Positions 22,423 to 33,328 of a DNA stretch of 57,153 nt are shown here, one piece after another; the stretch's first letter is position 1; each line of letters opens with the position of its first letter. The notes beneath the pieces are model-generated. The model worked only from the letters and a program-made list of their open reading frames with translations. It searched no databases and was not told the DNA's origin. The DNA is from Branchiostoma floridae (lineage: Eukaryota > Chordata > Leptocardii > Amphioxiformes > Branchiostomatidae). The stretch lies in the NCBI RefSeq assembly GCF_000003815.2, contig NC_049989.1, forward strand, positions 12,703,458-12,760,610, given 5' to 3'. Made by a program: the position numbers and the translations under genes.

Positions 22423-25400
22423 TTAGATGGATCCATAGCAGTAAGACTTGTGAATCTCCAACTCCTTTGCTGAAGTGTACATCTTGTCACAGGCCTCGCA
22501 CACAAAGGTGTCCATCCTGTGGTAGTCATGGGGAGATTCTCTGGACACTGGTCTCTTACTGGTTTCTGTAAAAGAAAGACAAATTCTCAATATAATAATA
22601 GAAAAACAAATGTTTACTCTGATAAAGCAGATGAAATTTATAGACATTGACAGTAGACATTATTTTAGATCATTTAAGATACATAAAACAAGATCCTGTA
22701 AAATAGCATTTCAGTTTACTGGGATTTAATTTTGCGGTAGTGGGGAAAGAAGTGCTTGTGGTGGTTTTGAATTGGCGGTTTGTTTGGTAACATTGTTTTT
22801 TTCTGTTGTTGCTGAAAATTGATACATTTTGGTGATAGTGCCATTGTCAAAGATGTCAATGAAGGGTCAAAGTTCAAGCATGACAGAACACAAACCTGAC
22901 TTGTGACCTTTGCCCCCACTGCCAGGTCTCCTGCCCTTGGCCTGACCTCTGACAGGTGCCCCCCTCCCGATGGTGAAACTCTCCCGTGTGTCCATATCCA
23001 TGTTCTTCTGTGGGGCAAATACTCCTGCCTGTAGAGGAAACACATAGAAAGTTAATGACTTGGTCATTTAACCCTTAGAATGTCAAGGCCAGGTACACAT
23101 GAGCCTTGTAGGACTAATGACACATGCAATATGGAACAAGATTTGAAGAAAGAGGGAAAACTGGAAGAATCGTTTAAAGTTAGTGAATGCCTCAATCGCA
23201 GTACAATGTTCAGTATTCTGGTAACAATTTTCTTTCAATTAATGTCACGGTTGTACTATACAATGTTCATTTGTTCCAAATCATTATATTCTATGTTTTT
23301 CTAAAATATCAATTCAAGGTATACAGGCACAGTCTTTTGGTGTAACAGACCTACATGACATTGTGTAAGCTTTACAGGCATGAGGTGCAGCAGTATATGG
23401 TATATAAATATAACACTGAACAACTTGCCGCATCTAACTCGTGCACATCTACTGACAAGCATTGTTTAAAGCTATCTAAAAATGAGGAACCTCCTACTGT
23501 AACTTACAGTACTTTCTGGCAAAAGGTTCTATTTGATTCCACAAGGCTTTTCATTCAATCTTCATTACTGCCATCCAGAATATTTCACACACATTCTAAC
23601 CCACCTGTTTCATCTTCTTGTAAGCATCTATTGCACTGACAGCAGGAGTGTGTGAGGATGTCCCCCCTCCCCCTGTACTGCCAGCGCTCCCCACCCTCCG
23701 GTTAGAGCTCCCAGACGACTTCCCCGGGGGGCGTGGGGGGAGCCCCAGGGTGGAGATGGTGTCGTCCAGGGCTGGGCTGTAGCGCCGTGTCCTGTAAGCC
23801 GACAGCGGTCTCTTGTCAGAGTCAGAGAGGTCGGGATTGGAGCGAGAGTTTCTAAGCGGTGCTGGTGCGGGTCTGCATGCAGGGACAGATACCAATAGAT
23901 TTAACGGCGTGCATTACTTATACTACGTCGTACACATTATATACTGTAGTAAGCAAGAAACTACAGAGGAGGACTTACAGTACTGCATATACAGGAATCT
24001 CAAAGACGGCTAGATGTCCAGTGCTAGCTTACCTTTATCCGTGGAGTATCCTATATCCATTGTATTCAATATACAGTATTTAGCGATAATTTTTTATTGT
24101 TGTCAGACTTTAGTTTCAGAAAACTACCGAATCTTGAAAATATTGCAATTTGAAACCATGTGCACCTGCCATTAACTAATATTATCCCTAAATAGCTTGA
24201 TTTAAAAACAATGCCGTTACCCCTCGGATTGTGACCTAGCGATAGTGATACAAGTTAAAGGGGACCTCATATCTATATTCAATATATTGGAGTAGACAGC
24301 CACTTCTTAAAAGTATGGCAAATGACACATGGGACTTGAGACCAATAATTCATTCATAAACTTTCCTATTCAACTATGCGTATTTTTGTATGTGCCACCA
24401 GAATTTTAATGCTATAATAATAGTATTACTGACGTGTCCCATTCTGCCATCCTTGGTGGTGTCTGCGGACTGGCGCTGCCTCGCCTTGGTGTCTGCTCTA
24501 GACCGTTCAGACTCTGGGACTTCCATAGACTCACTGGCTCTGTTAACTGGTGGGGAGAAGGAACAAAATTTTTGAACACCTACTGATTGACAAAAGGACC
24601 ATAAAACTTAATGCATGGGATATACATGAAGTCAGCAACCAAATAAAATAAAGACGTTCCCATTTCTATATATTTGCTGCAGAAAACTGACTGTTGTGGG
24701 TCTTACCTGATTGTTTTAAATGTATGCAGAGTAACATTGTGATGAAATGTAAAAGTTACATTGTACAGTAATGTTGTAGCAAAGGAAGACAGAAAATTGT
24801 AAGACCACAGATAGCATAACAAAGGTTTGAGCAAGAAGTGTCTTTATTGTAACAGCACAGTATTACAGGAGTAGATACTCGATACATAATTTACCATCAC
24901 CATTATGCGATTCAGTATTTTTTCTTGAAACATACTTTTACCAAAATAAAAGTTAGCTAAAAACATTGAAAAATCCACCGGGTCCCTATAAATTACATTA
25001 TCCAAAACATTATCCATTATACAAAGTATTAAAGGGATTTAGGAACTGAGAAAGAAATTGTCCGTCTGTCTGTCTGTGTCTACAATCCAGGTTTTTCTGT
25101 CACTGGTGCATGTCATTTGTCAGGTGAGCCAGTCTGTCTGTCAGGGTCACTCAAAGATAACAAACCTGCCATTGGAACACAAAACAACATGAGTAAACAA
25201 AAAATAATAACAAAACACATAATCAAAAGAGAATCTCTCAAAGTTAGAATAACATATTCTTAAAAGATGGTTGACACAATTTCACAAATCAGACTGGGAG
25301 GCAACAATCTAAGAATGTGTAATTTGCAGCTGATCTAAAATATGTATAATTATATATTATTGCTCTATAGAATACGAAATGTTGGTTTAACATTTTCTGC

Positions 25401-26780
25401 AGAAATGTTCAACCTTCTGTTGCTACAGTTTTTGGCTTCTTACCAATACTGGCTAGTCTCTATGGTGGAAATTTCAAAGAAATCTAGTCAGATTATACAC
25501 AGTTTTTGTAGACCATTTCAGCCTAAATGGGGTAGGGATTTTCCGAGCAGTCTTTGTATTCCCTTGCTTTACCTTTTGAGTCAGTTAGTGGAGCTTTCTA
25601 AGCTCGATGTTTCTGACTAAAGGAGAAGAGATGCTGCTACAGTGAGCATAGTTCAGTGCCTAGAAGTGGTCAATGGCCTTGCACTGAGCAAACTCGTTAA
25701 AAAAAGATCAGAATTTCCAATAGTACCCTTTGTAACCCTTGCTTTGCCTGTACAGTCAGGATTTTTTTTGACTTGGGAGGAGAGATGCTGCCACAGTGAG
25801 CATTAACACAGTTCAGTGCCCAGAAGTGGTCCATGTGGTATTGCACTAAGCAAACTGGTTACCAAAAAAAGAAAGAAAAAAAAAATCATAATATCTCACC
25901 CGTGTGTTGTGTACTGGAGGTTGCGTCTGTTTGAGTTTAGCGATGGAGTTCCTCAGACTCTGGTTCTGGTCCTGTAGAACCTGGATACGGATGTTGTTGG
26001 CCGTCAGCTGACGCTCCATATCCGTCAGGATGTCACCTGTGCCTGCAAATAATCCATAACAGGATTAATAATTATAGTTTTTCCATGATGATTCTTTAAC
26101 TGTTACCAAAGCAACAACATTCTCCTGTGCATGCAAAGCCCAACAGGATGAAACTTTTTGCGTTCTTTATATTTATCTAAATCAAACAAGATGGCACAAC
26201 ATAAAAGGCCCCACTCCTGATGTATTGCCAAAAACTGTGCATGATCAGACTTTATCTGTGGTTTCATATCTTACGTATCACACCTTATATTAAATGGCAC
26301 GTGCAGTTACTGTACTGCAACATAGTTTTATTGTGTCTACTTATTCACTGCAGGAAAGGTTGTTTTCATTATGTTTTAAGTTTGAGGTTGAAACAATTCT
26401 TCAGTGCAGTAGCAATGATATGGAAATCCAAACTATTTGTAACATCATTATTCCAAAGTGGAGAGGACACTGTGAAAAACTTGAAAATAATAACACTGCA
26501 TTTCAAGCATTTATACAGTATAGTACATGTAGTATAGTAGTTGATACCTTCAGTAATATCAGGATTTACCTAAGCCTAGCAATATGAGAACAAATCTAAA
26601 ACACTCACTTTCTGTGACCTGTGAGCTGGGCGGGCCGTGCAGGTCTGGGTACTGCACCAGGAGTTTCTCTCTCTCCTGGGCCTCCTGCAGCTGCTGCTTC
26701 ATCTGGTCAACACTGCCCTCTAGTGTCTGGAGCAGGTTCTGCAGGGAGGACTTCTCCTTGTTCAGGGATTCCATCAGCTC
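22423..26780 (-). CDS. Coiled-coil protein resembling CCDC157, 3' part (six exons)
   Basis: Six exons join in phase to 323 codons ending at the TAA at 22425-22423: 26780-26609, 26042-25900, 24546-24434, 23872-23605, 23028-22896, 22565-22423. The first two are heptad-like coiled coil (KSSLQNLLQTLEGSVDQMKQ; DMERQLTANNIRIQVLQDQN). The middle ones are Ser/Pro/Arg-rich and probably disordered (RRGSASPQTPPR, GSAGSTGGGGTSS). The last encodes a zinc-finger-like CEACDKMYTSAKELEIHKSYC, i.e. C-x2-C-x12-H-x3-C. The DMERQ..ANNIRIQVLQ block is what suggests CCDC157, from memory of that family. Orthology is moderate at best. The 5' exons are not found before the 27751-27850 gap; the gene is incomplete here. 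Confidence 0.75.
22713..22790. mobile_element. Fragment of the 8156-8370 MITE family
   Basis: GGGATTTAATTTTGCGGTAGTGGGGAAA and GTGGTGGTTTTGAATTGGCGG correspond in order to the left part of the intact element at 8156-8370. It sits in an intron of the coiled-coil gene. Confidence 0.7.
25517..25886 (+). mobile_element. Two tandem SINE-like copies with A-rich tails
   Basis: Two diverged copies (about 25517-25705 and 25715-25886) share CCCTTGCTTTRCCT, GGAGARGAGATGCTGC(T/C)ACAGTGAGCAT, CAGTTCAGTGCC(T/C)AGAAGTGG and TTGCACT(G/A)AGCAAACT, and each ends in A-rich sequence. A third copy at 44400-44641 shares the same order of blocks. No coding capacity; they lie in an intron of the coiled-coil gene. 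Confidence 0.75.
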
Positions 26781-26822
26781 CTGTTTTAGTGTGACATGAC
26801 CATTAAATTGTATCAAATCCAC

Positions 26823-28340
26823 TTTGTGAACATTTAACCATAACCAAGAGGATTTTAATTAGTACTAAGTAACAATTATCTTTATGAGGAATATGAAAAC
26901 TGTGACACCACTCTTACAAATGGACAGGTGCACGAGTGTATGTTCACAATGCCTTATTGAATGGTCACTTTCTATTGTCACTTTATTGTTTACTTTGAAG
27001 TTCTTTAGTGTAGAATTTTCATGGTGAGCATCTTGAATGAAACTGCAGTTTCTTACTTTGTTGGGTGCAACATGACAGAAGTCTGAACTATTTAAAGCTC
27101 AGTTTTTATATTCTTCAATCTATTGTGAACAACATAGGGATAACATGTACATTTGTCACCCATACTTTACATGTGTGACACACCACAATCCCTGATCACT
27201 TACTGCATGCTTTAATGATTCCTTCTCTGAGAATACCTTGTGAAGAAGCAATATGGACAGTCATACAGGTGTTACACACAACTTACGTACAAAATATGTA
27301 CACTGTACATATGATGAAACTTGCACTAAATATAAACTAATTTTTCTTTATAAAAAGTAATAATTTAGTTTATTAGCATCCTCTTTCTGCATCATGATGT
27401 TTCTTCCTGTTTGAGTTTTCTTTCTATGATCCTTAATTGTCATAACTCTCATTACAACACAAACATGGAAACATTCTGGAATAGCATAATCCATCCCTCC
27501 CTACGTGAAAAAAAGGTAACAATAGTCCCTAAGTCTTTATTTTTGAGGCTGAAGTGGCAGTAGATTGTTATCCACTGTGTCTAGGGCAGAGCCCAACTCT
27601 TTGCTTTCACTGCCTTTCACCTGACCCCCACCAAAGTCAGGAAACATTTTACCACTGGGGAGTGAGGAAAGTTGTTATGTAACCCTTAAAATTACCTTTC
27701 CCATGGACATAATGTCCAGTCATGACTGCCAGGGATCAAACCCTACATCTNNNNNNNNNNNNNNNNNNNNNNNNNNNNNNNNNNNNNNNNNNNNNNNNNN
27801 NNNNNNNNNNNNNNNNNNNNNNNNNNNNNNNNNNNNNNNNNNNNNNNNNNTATCTTCATCCAAAGATTTCATTCAGAACTGTAAGCAATTGGACGAAAAG
27901 GAAACAAAGGAAACAAATTAAGGACGTACAAAATATTCAAAGAGACAAGTTTTTTGATCTTCAGGAGGTCGCTGGGTTTCCAAATCGAGGGACAGTCGGG
28001 TGTACATTTTGCTTGGAAATATTTCATGTTACATTCATTATACAGGGCTCAATGGCCTGCAAACATACGCCACATTTAGTAATCGCGGAGTGCATGAGAG
28101 AACACAGGCCAAATTGACGTTAAAAATTCCTTTTTGAGCTCTCAGACGTTTTTGTCGAACTATTCTCCTGCGCCGGATTTAAGTGTTGTTATATCCATGC
28201 CATTTTCGTCATGACAGTTTTAAAACGGTTCAATGCATGATCTGAAATGTCTCTGATTTTGAAATCTGATTTAAAATGATTATTGCTTATCCTTGAGAAG
28301 AGTTATGATTATGAGAATTTTTGAGTGGTGATGTCTCTTA
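26823..28340. other. Region around the 27751-27850 gap; possible Harbinger nuclease relic
   Basis: No exon of either flanking gene could be placed here. At about 27925-28000 (+) a short frame reads VQNIQRDKFFDLQEVAGFPN, which recalls the FPN..GC..G catalytic context of PIF/Harbinger (HARBI1-like) nucleases, then decays. This is a weak match and would be a fragment at most. Confidence 0.35.
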
Positions 28341-28345
28341 CACAG

Positions 28346-30109
28346 GGACCACAGGTAGAGACACTTACAACAGGTGAGGTGAACGGGAAGACGCTGATTC
28401 TTGTCACCTGTGAGAGGCCGTCTTCCCTCATGGTGTACAGGTAAGGAGGAAGGAAGGAAAGGAAAAAGAAAGAAAGGAATGGAAAACAAGAAAGATAGAA
28501 GGAAGGAAGGAAGGAAAGAAAAGAGGGAGAAGGTAAAGAAGGGAGAAAAAGGAAGAAAAAAGAAGGAAGGAATGGAAATCAAGACAGAAAAAGAAGGAAA
28601 GGAGGGAGGGAGGAAAAATGAAGAGAAAGACGAAGAAAGAAGGAAGAAAGACAGAGGGAGAAAGAAAGAATAGAAAGTAAGAAAGAGGGGGAGGAACGGA
28701 TCCGGAGGACAGACGGACGGAAGGAGAGATTCGAAGGAAGGAATGAAGGTCTCTAGAACTAGTGGATGAATGGATAAGAGAATGAATCTGGGTGCACGTA
28801 TGGCTCTCCTACAAACGGGCCCTCCATTTGAGGACCTCCATTGCTGAGATCGAGCTTGCCATCTAACGAATGTTTTCTATGATATTGATAGCTTGCTGAT
28901 GAAAATGCGGTAATTCTCTGTGCCCTGCCAGTCTGGACCCCACCACACTGGTGCCCCAGTTCGAGTCCATCTACCGGCCGGGGCGGTTCGACAAGCGGTG
29001 GATAGAGGCGTACTTACACCGAGAGGTGGGCGATACAGACCCGGAGGATGTGAAGTACGCGCTTTCTCACGTTTTTGGCGACTAGTCTAACAGTATAGGA
29101 TATGCAGTAATGTCCTGCTAACATTCATCGCGCAAAACAATCTCCATACATAGAGCCAGGCGAATGGATAGAACACAAATACTAAAATACACCTACAACA
29201 ACAATCATTAGTACTTATAAATAATAAAACCGTCATCATGGCAATAGAGTATGTGGAGAAGGATCGATAACCTCAAGCCAACCGTTCACACTTACGCCAC
29301 ATCTTCAGAAATGACGCTGGAGCCATGGCAATAGTTTTATTGTCACCCTTATTCATAGTTTGCAGACAAAATCAGATAAACATTTGTATTAGGATTATTC
29401 TTACATTTAGACGTCATGTCATATCACACGACTCCATTGCCTCGGTATTTTCTATGATATCATTTCTCTTGTCCCTTTACATGATTCCAACTTTTTGGTG
29501 AGCCAAATAGGTACTAATATTGAACCTTTCTTCTGTTACGTCTCTGTAATCAAATGCGGTTTTGTTTGTTTGTTTGTTTGTTTGTGTGTCCCGTTGTGTG
29601 TTCGCAGTTTGGCAGCCTTCCGGCATGTAAGGCGGTAATTTGTGTGACTGGATATTTGGAGTATCTGGTTTGGCTCGGCTCCAATGTTGTAGACAGGAAG
29701 TCATGAATCTTGGGCATTCAAAGGAAGTTAAAATCTTCCGAGTCACCGAGACGGTTTTAAAACAATATTTGTAATACGTTTGAACAATTTAAACTGAAAG
29801 AGTATTTCATTCACTATACTCATTCAGTGATGGTTTCAAATTTAATGGCGTTATGGCGTAGCTGGTGTGTAATGCTCAGTTCCGTTTTGTTGTTTCAGGT
29901 TTATCTCAGCCGAAGACAGTCCGGACGGGGAACCCTTGGTGTTGGTCGCGGGTAGTCTGAGCGGTACTGTGTCTCTATACCGGGTCACTGACCCCTACAC
30001 CGTCCTCACCGGCCTCATTCAGACACAGGGACAGGGCGTGTCAGACGCGCCGCCTAGCGAGGATGGTGTGTATAGCGAGGAAGGTGTGTACTACGATGAG
30101 GGGAAATAA
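28346..30109 (+). CDS. MSP130-like glycoprotein, 3' part (three exons)
   Basis: Exons 28346-28440, 28932-29054 and 29899-30109 join in phase (VY|S, VK|F) to about 142 codons and a TAA stop. The read is GPQVETLTTGEVNGKTLILV, then CERPSSLMVYS, then EDVKFISAEDSPDGEPLVLV and SGTVSLYRV. This is the beta-propeller (choice-of-anchor I) pattern of the MSP130 mesenchyme cell-surface glycoproteins, which act in skeleton formation in sea urchins and have bacterial alkaline-phosphatase-like relatives. The tail after the last blade is short and acidic (GVYSEEGVYYDEGK). The second exon uses a GTACGC donor at 29055. Earlier exons, including any signal peptide, are missing because of the upstream gap. Confidence 0.75.
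28441..28735 (+). repeat. Purine-rich (GGAA)n-type tract in MSP130-like intron
   Basis: About 295 bp of almost pure purine on the plus strand (GGAAGGAA, GAAAGAAG words), beginning directly after the donor of the first visible exon. The long Lys/Glu/Gly/Arg frame through it is a repeat translation. Confidence 0.95.
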
Positions 30110-30223
30110 GATTGCAAGCGTACGACGTATTGTAGGGTTAGGGTTTATATGTTCATCTGATAACAAACTGTACAAGATTCCGGCATTATATATGTTAACC
30201 GTCCAGCTATATTAGTTTTGTAA

Positions 30224-30408
30224 TAGAGGGTTGATGACCCGTTCCAAGGTGTCAATATTGTATCATGAGGCTTGGCCATTTCTATAACCATCTCATAAAT
30301 CGACCGAGTGAGCGAAGCAAACGAGATGGATTAATTTACGACGTGGTTATAGCAGCTACACAGGCCTTATGACACCATATACACTTGGGGTGGGTCATTA
30401 ACCCTCTA
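30224..30408. mobile_element. Palindromic MITE, TIR TTRATGACCC (copy 2)
   Basis: It runs from TAGAGGGTTGATGACCC to GGGTCATTAACCCTCTA, 185 bp. Shared inner blocks with 18518-18728 are AAGGTGTCAAT.., CATGAGGCTTGGCC.., TATAACCA, GAGCGAAGCAAACGAGATGG and TTATGACACCATATACAC. It lies in the 3' flank of the MSP130-like gene. Confidence 0.8.
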
Positions 30409-30409
30409 T

Positions 30410-31804
30410 AAGGAATTTTTATTTGCAAGTTGATAATTGCAAGTCCATGGCAAAAGCATACGAGACATACAAGTGACATTGGGAAGGATTGGCATTTATT
30501 GTGAAAAGAAGCTACTCAGATGCTAGTGTTGGCTAAGTCTGGAGCACAAAATTATACACCGTAACAGCTATATAACAAATCATGCACCTGTGGTATGCAG
30601 ATTTCTAATTAACATTTAACTTAATCAGCTACAAGCGCTGTGGAAATTAAGTACTGTCGCGAAAACTTTGTTCAACCACAAAGAAATGTGAACTAAGATT
30701 TGTTTATATTGTTAAAAGTTTGGTGATTAAAGAAATTTAGCATACAAGCATTACTAGATACCCGTACATGTACGTATAGAATATTAATAACTTTCCTCAT
30801 GAGTTTCTGTGGTGTCACAGTAGTACAGATACGTATACAAATACCCTGTATCCAGTATACATATAACATCTCATCAATATTTTCACGAACAAAGTCTTAC
30901 AATATAGTTGATAATCATAAGTGATTCAGCATGTAAAACTACTGGTTCCTACGAAAGCTAATTCCGTAACATTTTGCGTAGTAAACAAACTATGGATTGT
31001 AATAATGTAATATTCAGTTGTTGTGCAAAAGCATTTCTTTGTGACGAATGCTTGTTCACATTAAGTAAAGAAAATTATCAGTGAAGAGTCCGTGTGGATC
31101 AACTGGCCAATGTATAAACATGTGCGTCTGTAGTATCCTTCCGCGGTGAAGAGAGTACTCTTGGAAGTGACGAGAACAGGTCGTCGTAAATCGTGAACCG
31201 TCGTGGGGCCCCTGTAGGACAACATGTAGATATAGGCATTAGAACGTTAACACTAGATGTATGGATGGCAGTGGAAAATAAGCGGTTCACGATTCTAAAA
31301 GTACGCATGCGCAAGGTCAGAGGTGAAAGCCCCTGACTTATAAACAGTTCTTGTCTCGACCATGGTTTATACATGTCCAGATATAGATGGCCTTCGATAA
31401 ATTTCAATAATGTTCAGACGACTTTTTAGTACTCAGGGGACTTTACCTTTGGCCTGTGCAATCTCAGTACGAATTATGGACGTTACTTTTCGTTACTTTT
31501 CCCCGGAATTTTTCTGCAATAAATGCTGATTAAGGCGGAGTAGAGTCATTGCGGAGATGAATCCTTAAAATTTCATTGATCCCAGGTGTTCAAGAATAAT
31601 TATCCGTATACATGTATAAAGACAGTTGTACGGCGTCTTGATAGAGGTTAAAGGTGAAGAAAATCGCGGCAAGCAGTTCATCCCATAAGATTTCACCTAA
31701 TCTTTGACAAATTAATTGCGTGTACAATTATTCCTCAGTAGAAATCTCACTCTTGGCACCATCCCAACCGGTACTGAATCATTTTGCCCTACAGAAAAGC
31801 GTTG
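30410..31804. other. Intergenic, nothing recognised
   Basis: AT-rich; no exon with convincing splice signals or composition. A minus-strand open frame at 31099-31407 has no family resemblance and is not called. Confidence 0.45.
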
Positions 31805-32001
31805 TAATACCCCCCCTCACATTAGGCGCGATTCGATCGGACGACGAGTCTGCGAGTTCTAAATTACGAGGAGGCATGACCCTGACGGGAAGGGGGGAAC
31901 TCTGCCATTTCTTCGTCGGCATCAGGGTCATGCCTCCTCGTAAATTAGAGCTCGCAGACTCGTCGTCCGATCGAATCGCGCCTAATGTGAGGGGGGTATT
32001 A
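31805..32001. mobile_element. Foldback element, ~80-bp near-perfect arms
   Basis: The left arm from TAATACCCCCCTCACATTAG pairs with the right arm ending CTAATGTGAGGGGGGTATTA across about 80 bp with only a few mismatches. The loop is about 35 bp (around 31886-31920). No coding capacity. A second copy is truncated by the gap at 37328. Confidence 0.92.
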
Positions 32002-32329
32002 TGACAATATACGCGACAAATTTTTGTGTTAAGAAGTGTCCAGAGAGTTCAGACACGTCACAGCGGGCAATGACCCATGTAGTGGTTCGACTGCTCCTGT
32101 AATTGTTGCTATTATTGTCGTGGCCTACTTACTAACCAAATCTCTGAGTACGTTTATCTATGTGCATATGTTTACGTGTGTGTACAGTCGCGCGAGTGTG
32201 CGTGTGTGTGAGTGTGCATCTGTGCCAAAGTGTATGATATTAAAGTAACAGAACGCTAAAAATATAACACAGAGAAACTTTGTCAATAACTTACCAACTA
32301 ACCGCGGCAAACTGTCCGCAAACACCTTT

Positions 32330-33328
32330 CTAGACAGCAATGGATACAACGACTATGATGGTCAAAGCAAGCACAACACTGGCTGGCCCGACCCTGCAAT
32401 AAATTCAATAACAAAACAATCAAATATTCAATCAGTCAATCAAGTCGTTTGACATTTAACCGAAGCGATCTCAAAAGATACAACTCTGTGATTGTACTTC
32501 AATCTTTAAAGATACAAAGCAATTTAATGGTGTAAATGTCTAAATGCATGAACTAAAGGCATTTTGTTGTTGTCTCTACTACGTAAACCGTTTCTATGAT
32601 AGGGCTGGTCCAAAGTCACCGTGTAGGCTGTCGTACGATTTTGATGCCTTAGACTTTTGAGGTAGGCTCCGACAGAACCAACCGCAAACAAAGACATAGG
32701 TTTTCCGTAATGAGGCAGTTGTATTTTGTTCTGTGTATTCCCAACAATTACAAGAATTCCGTCAATCTGACAACTGGGACTGGGACCATTACAATTAGGT
32801 GACTGACGATATTATCGTTTTACCATGGTTACTGGGGGAAACGCCTAACAACGGTTGTCCATATGTGTTACATTTTTTGCTTACTTGATGTACATGTATC
32901 CTTAATCTCTACTTCTAGAACATCAGTCGAAAAAAATGCAAAAGTTCTCTAGAAGTTAAAGTGCCAATGTTGCTTTGGACATTACTCCTTGCTCTACGAT
33001 TTCTACATGTGTCAGGACACAAAAGATGACGCAATTGTCTTAGCAAGTTGTCTAACGCCGTGTCACAAACAAGGTAAGAAACGACATCAAAACATGCGCT
33101 ATGGGTTGTAACACTAAGCTACCCGGGGGGAAAACAGTACAGTTTACTACATAAATCGTGAGAAAAAAATGTGCATTTTTGCCCCCAAACTTACATGTTT
33201 CCCAAGACGGGGTCCCAGACACGATGGACCGCGTCACTTACTTTGTCCCGCCAGTCTTTTAGCAGGTTGGACCTGGCCCTGCCACGGGTGCTCCAGTCCT
33301 CAATCTTGTGCCACTCAACTTTCCCCAT
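32330..33328 (-). CDS. Small single-pass membrane peptide A (65 aa)
   Basis: Two exons: 33328-33195 and 32393-32330, joined at an AT|G codon with GTAAGT donor and TTGCAG acceptor. The product starts MGKVEWHKIEDWSTRGR, continues with a basic/amphipathic stretch to RVWDPVLGN, and ends in one hydrophobic helix (residues about 49-65, VVLALTIIVVVSIAV) right at the C-terminus. That layout is a tail-anchored or single-pass micropeptide. The neighbouring gene at 35857-36839 has the same exon design, the same MGK start, a WD(P/N) motif before the junction and a PxS motif at the membrane entry. The family is not recognised. Confidence 0.6.

Noticed and set aside
28401-28673. Lys/Glu/Arg-rich 90-residue frame
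   Set aside because: Falls in the purine-rich simple repeat inside an intron.
31099-31407. 102-residue minus-strand frame as a third micropeptide paralogue
   Set aside because: Lacks the MGK start, the WD motif, the C-terminal helix and the exon layout of the two real paralogues.
32036-32248. 70-residue plus-strand frame with a hydrophobic segment
   Set aside because: No matching paralogue or splice signal; overlaps a TG/GT-rich stretch and the 3' end of micropeptide gene A.
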